From: Leisingera sp. ANG-Vp
GTDB taxonomy: Bacteria; Pseudomonadota; Alphaproteobacteria; Rhodobacterales; Rhodobacteraceae
Assembly: GCF_000813725.1 (NCBI RefSeq)
Contig: NZ_JWLD01000047.1
Location: 24,087 to 88,086 of the forward strand
DNA length: 64,000 nucleotides
Reading direction: 5' to 3'
Below, in pieces: positions 8,146 to 16,325 of the stretch; positions within the stretch are counted from its first letter, which is position 1, and every line of letters begins with the position of its first letter. Under the pieces are notes generated by a model. The model was not told the DNA's origin. It saw only the letters and a list, made by a program, of their open reading frames with translations, and made no database searches. The position numbers and the translations under genes were made by a program.

Positions 8146-9498
8146 ATGCTCTCCTTCGACACTCTTAAGGACCAGGTTGCCGATGGCACCGTTGATACCG
8201 TTCTGGTCTGCCTTGTGGACATGCAGGGCCGCCTGATGGGCAAGCGTTTCCACGCCAAGCATTTCGTGAATGGCGCCTGGGAGGAAACCCATTGCTGCAA
8301 CTACCTGCTGGCAACGGATCTCGAGATGGCAACACCGGATGGCTACGCCTCCACCAGCTGGGAGCGGGGCTACGGCGACTATGTGATGAAGCCGGACCTC
8401 TCCACTCTGCGCCCTATTCCGTGGCTGGAAGGAACAGTGATGGTCCTGTGCGATGTGCTGGATCACCACACTCATGAAGAGGTCTCGCATTCCCCCCGCG
8501 CGATCCTGAAACGGCAGGTGCAGCGGCTTGAGGCCATGGGCTATGACGCCATGTGCGCCACCGAGCTGGAGTTCTTCCTGTTCGCCAAAAGCTTTGACGA
8601 GATCCGCCGCTCGGGCTTTCGCGACTTGGAGCCGATTTCGGGCTACAACGAGGATTACAGCATCCTGCAAACCACCCGCGAGGAGCATGTGATGCGGCCC
8701 ATCCGCAACCATCTGTGGGATGCGGGTCTGCCCATCGAAAACTCCAAGGGCGAGGCAGAGACCGGCCAGGAGGAGCTGAACATCAAATACGCCGCGGCGA
8801 TGGAGACGGCTGAGTACCACACCATTGCCAAGCATGCGGTGAAGGAAATTGCCGAGCAGCAAGGCCACGCAGTGACTTTCCTGCCGAAGTGGAGCCACGA
8901 CAAGGTGGGCTCGTCGAGCCATGTGCATCAGTCACTGTGGCAGGACGGCAAGCCTGCGTTCTATGACGAAAGCGACGAGCTGGGCATGTCCGCTCTGATG
9001 AAAAACTACATGGCCGGGCTGCTGAAATACGCCCCTGATTACACGGCTTTCATGGCCCCTTATATCAACAGCTACAAACGCTTCATGAAGGGCACCTTTG
9101 CCCCCACCCGGATCATCTGGTCGGTGGACAACCGCACCGCAGGCTACCGTCTCTGCGGCGATGGCACCAAGGCGATCCGGGTCGAATGCCGCATTCCCGG
9201 ATCCGACATGAACCCCTATCTGGCGATGGCAGGCATGCTGGCGGCGGGCATTGCCGGCATTGAGGAAGGGCTGGAACTGCAGGCACCCACAGGAGGTGAT
9301 GTCTATCAGGGCGACACCGGCATGATCCCGGGCACCCTGCGCGATGCGGCGGCTGCACTGAAGGGTTCGGAGATGCTGCGCGCCGCTTTGGGCGATGATG
9401 TGGTGGACCACTACGTCCGTGCCGCGGAAGTGGAAATCGAGGAATTCGACCGGGTGGTCACCGATTACGAGATCGCGCGCGGCTTTGAGCGCGCGTGA
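8146..9498 (+). CDS. Glutamine-synthetase-like gamma-glutamyl ligase (PuuA/GlnT-type)
   Basis: A 450-residue GS-fold ligase, shorter than GlnA I, in the group that joins glutamate to amines (PuuA, IpuC, GmaS and similar). The catalytic framework is intact: metal-binding ELE at residues 140-142, Glu near 203-210, HVHQS at 259-263, Arg in NRTAGYR near 330 and RVECRIPGSDMNPYLA near 345-360. The ATG at 8146 has AAAGGG 7 bases upstream; the longer frame starts with TTG inside a hairpin. No mgs/mgd genes of the methylamine pathway and no PuuB/PuuD genes are adjacent. Neighbours are a TRAP importer, aldehyde and alcohol dehydrogenases and an FGase-like amidase. I infer gamma-glutamylation of an imported amine or amino alcohol. 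Confidence 0.85.
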   Translation: MLSFDTLKDQVADGTVDTVLVCLVDMQGRLMGKRFHAKHFVNGAWEETHCCNYLLATDLEMATPDGYASTSWERGYGDYVMKPDLSTLRPIPWLEGTVMVLCDVLDHHTHEEVSHSPRAILKRQVQRLEAMGYDAMCATELEFFLFAKSFDEIRRSGFRDLEPISGYNEDYSILQTTREEHVMRPIRNHLWDAGLPIENSKGEAETGQEELNIKYAAAMETAEYHTIAKHAVKEIAEQQGHAVTFLPKWSHDKVGSSSHVHQSLWQDGKPAFYDESDELGMSALMKNYMAGLLKYAPDYTAFMAPYINSYKRFMKGTFAPTRIIWSVDNRTAGYRLCGDGTKAIRVECRIPGSDMNPYLAMAGMLAAGIAGIEEGLELQAPTGGDVYQGDTGMIPGTLRDAAAALKGSEMLRAALGDDVVDHYVRAAEVEIEEFDRVVTDYEIARGFERA

Positions 9499-9510
9499 GG
9501 CGGAGAGGCC

Positions 9511-9560
9511 TGGATTGGGGCTCTGCCCCAAACCCCGGGGTATTTCGGCCAGAAAGAAGC
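9511..9560 (+). repeat. Dispersed repeat family 2, copy with GTATTT end
   Basis: Just past the GS-like stop codon: a GGGGC-TCT-GCCCC hairpin (9517-9529), CCCCGGGG (9533-9540), then GTATTTCGGCCAGAAAGAAG. The same tail (GTATTT followed by GCCAGAAAGAAG or a close variant) recurs at 36716-36738 on the minus strand and in diverged form near 25814-25836 and 37524-37548. Such elements follow gene ends. Confidence 0.55.
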
Positions 9561-9596
9561 AGGGGCAGCGGGCCCCGAGGACTGGAGTGAATGGCG

Positions 9597-10979
9597 ATGG
9601 GCCAGGTATTGAAATGCATCTCGCCGGTTGACGGATCGGTATTTGCGGAACGCGAAGTGCTGCCGCGCGAGGCGGCTTTTGCGGCAGCGGAGCGGGCGCG
9701 GGCAGCGCAAGACGCCTGGGCGGCGCGGCCCTTGCAGGAGCGCATCGGGCTGGTGATGGCAGGCGTGGCGGCTGTCGGCGCGATGAACGCGGAGATCGTG
9801 CCGGAGCTGGCGCGGATGATGGGCCGCCCGGTGCGCTATGGCGGCGAGTTCGGCGGCTTCAACGAGCGTGCCAGCCACATGGCCAAAATCGCCGAAGCGG
9901 CGCTGGCGGATATCGAGGTGGGCGAGGACGAGACCTTCAAACGCTATATCAAGCGCCTGCCCCACGGGGTGGTGTTTGTGGTGGCGCCCTGGAACTACCC
10001 CTATATGACCGCGATCAACACTGTGGCGCCGGCGCTGATTGCGGGCAATGCGGTGGTGCTGAAGCACGCGACCCAGACCCTGCTGGTCGGTGAGCGGATG
10101 GCGCAGGCCTTCCATGCGGCGGGGGTACCGGAAGACGTGTTCCAGAATGTCTTCCTGGACCACGGCACCACCTCGGAGCTGATCGCATCCAAGGCGTTCA
10201 ACTTTGTGAACTTCACCGGTTCGGTCGGCGGCGGCCAGGCGATGGAGCGCGCCGCGGCGGGCACTTTCACCGGTGTCGGCACCGAGCTGGGCGGCAAGGA
10301 CCCGGGCTATGTGATGGAAGACGCCGACCTGGACGCTGCGGTGGACACGCTGATTGACGGCGCCATGTTCAACTCCGGCCAGTGCTGCTGCGGCATCGAG
10401 CGGATCTATGTGCACGAAAGCCTCTATGACGCCTTCCTGGAGAAGGCCATTGCCATCGTGCAGGGCTACAAGCTGGGCAGCCCGCTGGATGAGGCCACAA
10501 CGATCGGCCCGATGGCCAATGTGCGTTTTGCCGAAGAGGTCCGCGGCCAGATCTCCGAGGCGGTGGCCGCCGGTGCCACGGCCCATATCGAGCCCTTCGC
10601 GGAGGATGACGGCGGCGCCTATCTGACGCCGCAGATCCTGACCGGGGTCACCCACGAAATGCGGGTGATGCGCGAGGAAAGCTTTGGGCCCGTGGTGGGC
10701 ATTATGAAGGTCGCCTCCGACGAAGAGGCCATTGGACTCATGAACGACAGCGACTTCGGCCTCACCGCTTCGCTCTGGACCAAGGATGTGGAGCGGGCGC
10801 AAGCAGTTGGCGACCGGATCGAGACCGGCACCGTGTTTATGAACCGTGCCGACTACCTGGACCCCGGCCTGTGCTGGACCGGCTGCAAAGATACCGGCCG
10901 CGGCGGCGGCCTGTCGGTCATCGGCTACCACAATCTGACCCGCCCGAAGAGCTATCACCTGAAGAAAGTGACCGGCTAA
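9597..10979 (+). CDS. Aldehyde dehydrogenase family protein
   Basis: A 460-residue NAD(P)-dependent aldehyde dehydrogenase. Visible are the cofactor-domain segment VAPWNYPYMTAINTVAPAL with the general base Glu in GTELGGKDPGY, and the catalytic Cys in FNSGQCCCGIERI. The protein lacks the longer N-terminus of classical 490-residue enzymes, as in the shorter YneI-like group. The ATG at 9597 gives a GGAG spacing of 9 bases; an ATG at 9591 is also possible. It sits between the GS-like ligase and the iron alcohol dehydrogenase, so it could oxidise the aldehyde made by the latter while the amine is protected by glutamate. Confidence 0.9.
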   Translation: MGQVLKCISPVDGSVFAEREVLPREAAFAAAERARAAQDAWAARPLQERIGLVMAGVAAVGAMNAEIVPELARMMGRPVRYGGEFGGFNERASHMAKIAEAALADIEVGEDETFKRYIKRLPHGVVFVVAPWNYPYMTAINTVAPALIAGNAVVLKHATQTLLVGERMAQAFHAAGVPEDVFQNVFLDHGTTSELIASKAFNFVNFTGSVGGGQAMERAAAGTFTGVGTELGGKDPGYVMEDADLDAAVDTLIDGAMFNSGQCCCGIERIYVHESLYDAFLEKAIAIVQGYKLGSPLDEATTIGPMANVRFAEEVRGQISEAVAAGATAHIEPFAEDDGGAYLTPQILTGVTHEMRVMREESFGPVVGIMKVASDEEAIGLMNDSDFGLTASLWTKDVERAQAVGDRIETGTVFMNRADYLDPGLCWTGCKDTGRGGGLSVIGYHNLTRPKSYHLKKVTG

Positions 10980-11043
10980 GGACGGATCCGCCCGCTCCGG
11001 CATCTCCTCCCCGGGGCGGGCCACAGCATCAAAGGAACACAAC

Positions 11044-12189
11044 ATGTCTCTCACTGGAAACTGGTCCTACCCGACCGCAATCAAGTTCGGTGCCGGCCGG
11101 ATCAAGGAATTGGCCGAGGCCTGCGCCGCCGCCGGCATCACGCGCCCTCTGCTGGTCACCGACAAGGGCCTGGCCGATCTGCCGGTCACCCAAGGCACCC
11201 TCGACATCCTGGAGGCCGCGGGTCTGGGCCGCGCGATGTTCTCGGAGGTCGACCCGAACCCGAATGAAAAGAACCTGGACGCGGGCGTTGCGGCCTATAA
11301 GGCGGGCGGCCATGACGGGGTGATTGCCTTTGGCGGCGGCTCCGGCCTGGACCTGGGCAAAATGGTTGCCTTCATGGCGGGCCAGACCCGCCCCGTCTGG
11401 GATTTTGAAGATATCGGCGACTGGTGGACCCGCGCCGATGGTGATGCCATCGCGCCGATCATCGCGGTGCCGACCACCGCCGGCACCGGCTCGGAAGTGG
11501 GCCGCGCCAGCGTGATCACCGACTCGGTCAGCCACGCCAAGAAGATCATCTTCCACCCCAAGGTGCTGCCAACGGTGGTGATCTGCGATCCGGAACTGAC
11601 CGTGGGCATGCCGAAATTCATCACCGCGGGCACCGGGCTCGATGCCTTTGCCCATTGCGTCGAGGCCTTCTCTTCACCCCATTACCACCCGATGTCCCAG
11701 GGCATCGCGCTGGAGGGCATGCGGCTGGTCAAGGACTACCTGCCGCGCGCCTATGCGGATGGTACTGATATCGAAGCCCGAGCCCAGATGATGAGCGCCG
11801 CCGCGATGGGCGCCACCGCCTTCATGAAGGGCCTCGGCGCCATCCACGCCATGAGCCACCCCGTCGGGGCTCAGTTCAACACCCACCACGGCACCACCAA
11901 TGCCGTCTGCATGCCCAGCGTTTTGGAGTTCAACGCGCCTGCAATTGCGGACCGTTTCAATATGGCGGCGGCCTATCTGGGCATTGACGGCGGCTTCGAC
12001 GGCTTCCGGCGCTTCGTGCAGGAGCTCAACGACAGCCTTGCCATCCCCCGCCGCCTGGCGGACCTCGGCGTCACCGAGGACGCCATCCCGGCGCTGGCAA
12101 AAGACGCTGCCAAAGACCCCTCATGCGGCGGAAACCCCATCGAGCTCAACGAAGAAAACCTGACAGAACTGTTCAAAAAGGCGATCTGA
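11044..12189 (+). CDS. Iron-containing alcohol dehydrogenase
   Basis: A 381-residue group III (metal-dependent) alcohol dehydrogenase. The NAD site is GGGSGLDLGK near residue 97. Metal ligands are the Asp and His in GTGLDAFAHCVEAF near 200 and His residues in HAMSHPVGAQFNTHHGTTNAVCMP near 263-285. AGGA precedes the ATG. It is the last gene of the amidohydrolase/TRAP/GS-like array and is followed by a strong terminator. I infer oxidation of a primary alcohol, perhaps of a gamma-glutamyl amino alcohol, to an aldehyde for the upstream dehydrogenase. Confidence 0.92.
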   Translation: MSLTGNWSYPTAIKFGAGRIKELAEACAAAGITRPLLVTDKGLADLPVTQGTLDILEAAGLGRAMFSEVDPNPNEKNLDAGVAAYKAGGHDGVIAFGGGSGLDLGKMVAFMAGQTRPVWDFEDIGDWWTRADGDAIAPIIAVPTTAGTGSEVGRASVITDSVSHAKKIIFHPKVLPTVVICDPELTVGMPKFITAGTGLDAFAHCVEAFSSPHYHPMSQGIALEGMRLVKDYLPRAYADGTDIEARAQMMSAAAMGATAFMKGLGAIHAMSHPVGAQFNTHHGTTNAVCMPSVLEFNAPAIADRFNMAAAYLGIDGGFDGFRRFVQELNDSLAIPRRLADLGVTEDAIPALAKDAAKDPSCGGNPIELNEENLTELFKKAI

Positions 12190-12211
12190 GGCGAGCCGCC
12201 TTGAGACCTTG

Positions 12212-12250
12212 CAGCGCTTCCCGCCCGGCGGGGAGCGCTGTTTCATTTCC
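12212..12250 (+). terminator. Rho-independent terminator after the alcohol dehydrogenase gene
   Basis: A 13-bp stem (12212-12224 with 12228-12240, one G-T pair, loop CCG) is followed by TTTCATTT. It lies 22 bases past the stop and closes the 4-12.2 kb operon; it also separates it from the convergent small gene. Confidence 0.8.
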
Positions 12251-12261
12251 AGGCCGCGCGG

Positions 12262-12477
12262 TCAGCCGCTGACGTAAACCTGGTCTTTGGGGTAATAGAA
12301 GATCTTCTGATTGTGCAGCCGGCCCAGCAACTCGTGGACACGGCGCAGAGTTTCTTCATCATCGCTGCCGGGTTCCGGCTGAACCTCGGACAAGCTGTCC
12401 CTGGTTGTCTGCAGCGCGGTTTCGATCAGCTCCATGTCGTCAACGGACAGCTCGAACATATCGTTGTACTGGGGCAT
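12262..12477 (-). CDS. Small acidic conserved-type protein of unknown function
   Basis: A 71-residue acidic protein, mainly helical by appearance (LSVDDMELIETALQTTRDSL, then EETLRRVHELLGRLHNQ), ending in KIFYYPKDQVYVSG. AGGAG lies 11 bases before the ATG, and codon use resembles the neighbours, so I consider it real. There is no signal peptide or Cys. I do not recognise the family; similar short proteins are common in Rhodobacteraceae. It is convergent with the alcohol dehydrogenase and same-strand with, but not coupled to, the LacI gene. Confidence 0.65.
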   Translation of the reverse strand: MPQYNDMFELSVDDMELIETALQTTRDSLSEVQPEPGSDDEETLRRVHELLGRLHNQKIFYYPKDQVYVSG

Positions 12478-12623
12478 CTGGGCGCGTTCTCCTGTTTGGC
12501 TAGACTGAACTGGCTGCCTTCAGGCTGCACCAAGACAGCGCGCAAAGCCACTGGAAAGCGGGAGCGTAGGCTTGACCCAGCATTAACCGTCTGATTTTCC
12601 AGCACTTCACCAGATGGAAAAGG

Positions 12624-13628
12624 TCAGAGTGTCTCGCCCAGGCTGATAGCCGGGCCGAGCTGATCAAGGATCAGACCCTCTGTTCCACCCGCTTGGCGCG
12701 ATTGCAGGATGATGCCGGCGGCGCGTTCACCGATTTCACGGCGGCAGGCGTCGGTGGTGGCCAGCTGCTGCGGCAGGCCTTGCAGGATCTGCAGATTGTT
12801 GAAGCCCGCCAAGGCAATATCGTCAGGAACCGATAAACCTGCAGCGAGGCAATGCATCAGCCCGCCAACGCTCATCACGTCGCTGGAATAATAGAGGCAA
12901 TCAAGGTCCGGGCTGCGTTCGAGCATCTGCTCAGTAAGCTCGCGGCCGGTCTGAATCGCGCTTTCGCCGGAGTAATGCTCCAAATCCGCAAGCGTCACGC
13001 CCTGAGCGGCAAGTCCGTCGGTGAACCCGTCAAACCGTTTCCGGGCGCGGAAGTCCTGCGGCATCTTGGTCCCGATGAAGCCGATCCTGCGGTAGCCGCG
13101 CTCCAGGATCTGTGCTGCCATGTCACGGCCCGCCTGCAGATGCGAGATGCCGACGCAATGGCGCACCGGATCGCCGTCCACATCCATCACTTCAACCACA
13201 GGGCAGTCTGCTTGCTGCAGCATCCGCCGGGTGGCTTCGGTATGTTCGAGCCCCGCCACGATCAGGCCGGAGGGACGCCAGCTCAGCATTTCGCGGATGA
13301 CGCTTTCTTCTTCCTCCAGATCATAGCCGGAAATCCCGACCACAGGCTTCAGCGGGCTCTCCTTGAGAACGGCGGAAATGCCCGAAAGCACCTCGGGGAA
13401 GACAAAACTGTTGAGCGAAGGCACGACCACCGCCACCAGATTGACCGATTGCGACGACAGGGAGCCGGCAATCCGGTTCGGCACATAGCCATGAGAGCGG
13501 GCGATTTCCTCGATCTTCGCTTTTGTTTTGGCAGAGACATCAGGCGCGCCGCGCAAGGCGCGGGAGGCGGTCATCTCGCTGACCCCGGCCAGCCGGGCCA
13601 CGTCTTTCAGCAGCAGTTTCTTCGTCAT
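12624..13628 (-). CDS. LacI-family transcriptional regulator (GntR/IdnR-like)
   Basis: A 334-residue repressor. The N-terminal LacI headpiece (LLLKDVARLAGVSEMTASRALRG, residues 5-27) is followed by the hinge helix NRIAGSLSSQSV and a periplasmic-binding-protein-like sugar domain. The overall pattern resembles gluconate/idonate regulators. It is divergent from a GAPDH gene, with a LacI-type operator between them, suggesting control of sugar or sugar-acid flux into lower glycolysis. Confidence 0.9.
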   Translation of the reverse strand: MTKKLLLKDVARLAGVSEMTASRALRGAPDVSAKTKAKIEEIARSHGYVPNRIAGSLSSQSVNLVAVVVPSLNSFVFPEVLSGISAVLKESPLKPVVGISGYDLEEEESVIREMLSWRPSGLIVAGLEHTEATRRMLQQADCPVVEVMDVDGDPVRHCVGISHLQAGRDMAAQILERGYRRIGFIGTKMPQDFRARKRFDGFTDGLAAQGVTLADLEHYSGESAIQTGRELTEQMLERSPDLDCLYYSSDVMSVGGLMHCLAAGLSVPDDIALAGFNNLQILQGLPQQLATTDACRREIGERAAGIILQSRQAGGTEGLILDQLGPAISLGETL

Positions 13629-13697
13629 GTGCCCATGCTCCAGCAGTTTGACAGCGGCTGCAAGGGGCCGGCCAGGTGTGAAGGGGTTGATTTAGAT

Positions 13698-13756
13698 AAT
13701 CGTTATCGTTATCGGTATCGCAACCGTTATCGATACCGGAATCATTCCGGTGCAGC
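13698..13756. promoter_or_regulatory. LacI-type operator region between lacI-like gene and GAPDH
   Basis: CCGTTATCGATACCGG (13724-13739) is a 16-bp palindrome with one mismatched pair and the central CG typical of LacI-family operators. It is preceded by reiterated TATCGTTATCG half-sites (13698-13720) and followed by CCGGAA-TCA-TTCCGG (13736-13750). The GAPDH start is 33 bases beyond the main palindrome, so repression of GAPDH and autoregulation are likely. Confidence 0.6.
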
Positions 13757-13771
13757 TGCCGGAGGTGAGGC

Positions 13772-14800
13772 ATGGCATTGAAGATCGCAATCAACGGATT
13801 CGGGCGGATTGGACGCGGGGTGCTGCGCGCCCTCCTGGAAAGCGGCGCCGAGGATATCGAAGTGGTGGCGGTCAATGATCTGTCACCGCCGGAAACGCTG
13901 GTGCATCTGCTGAAGTACGACAGTGTGCATGGGCGGTTGCAAACGCCCGTGTTTCTGGCCGGCGATCTGATCCGGGTGGGGCATCACAGCATCCGGCTAA
14001 GCGCTGTCCGCAACCCCGAGGAACTGCCCTGGCAGAACGTTGATATCGCCTATGAATGCACCGGGCTGTTCACTGCCCGCGAGCAGGCAGCGCGGCATTT
14101 GCAGAACGGCAGCAAGCGGGTGCTGATCTCGGCGCCGGGCAAGGATGCGGACCGCACTGTGGTCTACGGCGTCAACCATATGGATCTGACCGCAGAAGAC
14201 GTGATTGTCTCCAACGCCTCCTGCACCACCAACTGCCTGGCGCCGCTGGCCAAGGTACTGGACGAAGCCTTTGGCATCCGCACCGGTTACATGACCACCA
14301 TTCACGCCTATACCGGAGATCAGCCCACCCATGACACCAGCCGCTCGGATCTGTACCGGGCGCGGGCGGCTTCGCTGTCGATGATCCCCACCTCCACCGG
14401 CGCTGCGCGGGCAATCTCCGAGGTGCTGCCGCATTTGAAAGGGCGGCTGGAGGGTTCGGCGATCCGGGTTCCGACGGCCAATGTCTCAGTGGTGGATTTA
14501 AGCTTTGTGCCCGAGCGGGCCGCCACGGCTGAAGCGGTCAATGCCGCGGTGAAGGCAGCAGCGGAGAACGGGCTGGCTGGTATCCTTTCCTATGAGGAAG
14601 ACCCGCTGGTTTCAATCGATTTCAATCACGACTCGCACTCCAGCTGCTTTGCCGCGGCGCAGACATCGGTCACCGCCGATGGGCTGGTGCGGGTGGTCAG
14701 CTGGTATGACAACGAATGGGGTTTCTCCAACCGCATGGCGGACACCGGCCGCCGCATCGGCGCCGTGATGGGAACAGCCAAGGTGGCGCTGGCCAGCTGA
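13772..14800 (+). CDS. gap: Type I glyceraldehyde-3-phosphate dehydrogenase
   Basis: A 342-residue GAPDH. The Rossmann motif is INGFGRIGR, the NAD-contacting segment is VVAVNDLSP, the catalytic Cys is in SNASCTTNCLAPLA (near residue 153) with the His in TTIHAYTGDQ, and the C-terminus has WYDNEWGFSNRM. An Asp is present in the NAD-selectivity strand (VNDL). GGAGG precedes the ATG. Divergence from a LacI regulator suggests an inducible second GAPDH rather than a constitutive one. Confidence 0.93.
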   Translation: MALKIAINGFGRIGRGVLRALLESGAEDIEVVAVNDLSPPETLVHLLKYDSVHGRLQTPVFLAGDLIRVGHHSIRLSAVRNPEELPWQNVDIAYECTGLFTAREQAARHLQNGSKRVLISAPGKDADRTVVYGVNHMDLTAEDVIVSNASCTTNCLAPLAKVLDEAFGIRTGYMTTIHAYTGDQPTHDTSRSDLYRARAASLSMIPTSTGAARAISEVLPHLKGRLEGSAIRVPTANVSVVDLSFVPERAATAEAVNAAVKAAAENGLAGILSYEEDPLVSIDFNHDSHSSCFAAAQTSVTADGLVRVVSWYDNEWGFSNRMADTGRRIGAVMGTAKVALAS

Positions 14801-14820
14801 ACTGCTCAACTGACCGGGCT

Positions 14821-14893
14821 CTCCCGCCCGTCGCCGGTGCATCAGGATGCACCGCTCCCGTTGGGCATGGCGCCGCGCTGACGCGCGGCGCGG
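14821..14893 (+). repeat. Dispersed repeat family 1, copy A
   Basis: CTCCCGCCCGTCGCC is followed by an 8-bp hairpin (14836-14843/14846-14853, GGTGCATC and its complement), CCCGTTGGGC, and an 8-bp hairpin CGCCGCGC/GCGCGGCG (14871-14878/14883-14890). It starts 20 bases after the GAPDH stop and may also act as its terminator. The same order of blocks is seen in copies B, C, D and H. Confidence 0.75.
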
Positions 14894-15054
14894 TTGCGTT
14901 TCGCAGCCGCCGCTTGCCCTGTCAGCCAAGCCAGTTTGTGAAAAACCTGTCTCCAGGATGCAGAATATCAAACTCAGCCGACCGGACGGCTGGCATGCGG
15001 CGGCGAATTGCGCCACAACTGCCCGCAAGACATGATCAGCTACAGGAGACCGGC

Positions 15055-16125
15055 GTGACCGTCACCCGCGAAAGCGTCCTCGAGGCGCTCAAATCCATCG
15101 CCGACCCCGTCAGCGGCGCAGATATTGTCAGTGCGGGCATTGCCCGGGCCGTGACGGTCGAAGGCAGCACCGTGCGCTTTGTGCTGGAGGTCGATCCCGC
15201 GAAAGCCGGGGCCTATGGCCCGGTGCGAGATCAGGCGGATGCCGCAGTGGCAGCGCTGCCCGGAGTGGACAAGGTCTCGGCCATGCTCACCGCGCACTCC
15301 GAGAAGGCACCGCCGGATCTGAAACCGAAACAGCAAGCTCAGCCGCAGCAGCAGGCGCCGCAGAAAGTGCCTGGCGTGGCGCGGATCCTGGCGGTGGCCT
15401 CGGGCAAGGGCGGCGTCGGCAAATCCACCGTCTCGGCCAATATCGCCTGCGCGCTGGCGATGCAGGGGCGCAAGGTAGGGCTGCTCGATGCCGACGTTTA
15501 TGGCCCCTCGCAGCCCAAAATGCTGGGGGTGACCGGGCGGCCCGCCAGCCCCGACGGCAAAACCATCCTGCCCTTGCGCAACCATGGTGTCACCATGATG
15601 TCGATGGGGCTGATGACCGGCGAAGACCAGGCGGTGATCTGGCGCGGTCCGATGCTGATGGGTGCCCTGCAGCAGATGCTGCTGCAGGTGCAATGGGGCG
15701 AGTTGGACGTGCTGATCGTCGATCTGCCGCCGGGCACCGGCGACGTGCAGATGACGCTGGCGCAGAAGACCCATGTGGACGGGGCCATTGTGGTCTCCAC
15801 CCCGCAGGACGTGGCACTAATCGACGCCCGCAAAGGCATCGACATGTTCCGCAAGATGAACGTGCCGGTGCTGGGCATGATCGAGAATATGTCGACCCAC
15901 ATCTGCTCCAACTGCGGTCATGAGGAACATGTGTTCGGCCATGGCGGCGTGGCGCTGGAAGCGCAAAAGCTGGATGTGCCGCTCCTGGGCGAAGTGCCGC
16001 TGCACCTGGACGTGCGGCTGGCCGGCGATAACGGCACACCGATCGCCGCGGCGCAGCCCGGCAGCGCCCAGGCGAAGGTCTTTCTTGATATCGCTACGCA
16101 ACTGGTAGACGCCGGCGCCGCCTGA
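15055..16125 (+). CDS. mrp: Mrp/NBP35-family Fe-S carrier ATPase
   Basis: A 356-residue ApbC/Mrp P-loop protein that carries or transfers Fe-S clusters. An N-terminal DUF59/MIP18-like domain (about 1-80) and a Gln/Pro-rich linker (about 85-105) precede the ATPase domain with deviant Walker A GKGGVGKSTVS near residue 121. The cluster-binding CSNC motif is in ICSNCGHEEHVFG near residue 285. I chose the GTG at 15055, preceded by AGGAG 8 bases upstream; the open frame extends upstream into repeat A without support. Confidence 0.92.
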   Translation: MTVTRESVLEALKSIADPVSGADIVSAGIARAVTVEGSTVRFVLEVDPAKAGAYGPVRDQADAAVAALPGVDKVSAMLTAHSEKAPPDLKPKQQAQPQQQAPQKVPGVARILAVASGKGGVGKSTVSANIACALAMQGRKVGLLDADVYGPSQPKMLGVTGRPASPDGKTILPLRNHGVTMMSMGLMTGEDQAVIWRGPMLMGALQQMLLQVQWGELDVLIVDLPPGTGDVQMTLAQKTHVDGAIVVSTPQDVALIDARKGIDMFRKMNVPVLGMIENMSTHICSNCGHEEHVFGHGGVALEAQKLDVPLLGEVPLHLDVRLAGDNGTPIAAAQPGSAQAKVFLDIATQLVDAGAA

Positions 16126-16240
16126 CCGGTCCAGCCCTGGCCGGCACCCGTCAGCCTCAAGGCGGGGCTGGCGAACCACTCAATAGGAAACGCGCTTGAT
16201 GGGCAGAATTGCCCGTCAGGCGCTTCTCAGCCACCTCTTC

Positions 16241-16320
16241 TGCGCCGCGCAAGCGGCGCCACGCCCAACTGTGGCAAGCATTCTTCGAATGCGCCGGAAC
16301 AGGCGGGAGCCTCCCGCCCG
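16241..16320 (-). repeat. Dispersed repeat family 1, copy H
   Basis: Read on the minus strand: CTCCCGCCTG, the 6-bp hairpin GCATTC-GAA-GAATGC, then GTTGGGCGTGGCGCCGC and CTTGCGCGGCGC. The block order equals that of copy A. It lies between the convergent mrp and hexapeptide transferase genes. Confidence 0.65.
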
Positions 16321-16325
16321 CAGGA

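Noticed and set aside
5296..8928. A 1210-residue open frame on the minus strand
   Set aside because: It is a shadow of the TRAP and GS-like genes; its product is rich in His, Arg and Gln without domain sense, as expected from the complement of GC-rich codons. Similar shadows at 9465-11054, 19299-21182 and 62233-63600 were dropped for the same reason.
8146..9498. gmaS of the methylamine (N-methylglutamate) pathway
   Set aside because: No mgsABC or mgdABCD genes are adjacent; context is TRAP, alcohol and aldehyde dehydrogenases. The same holds for the second ligase at 33258.
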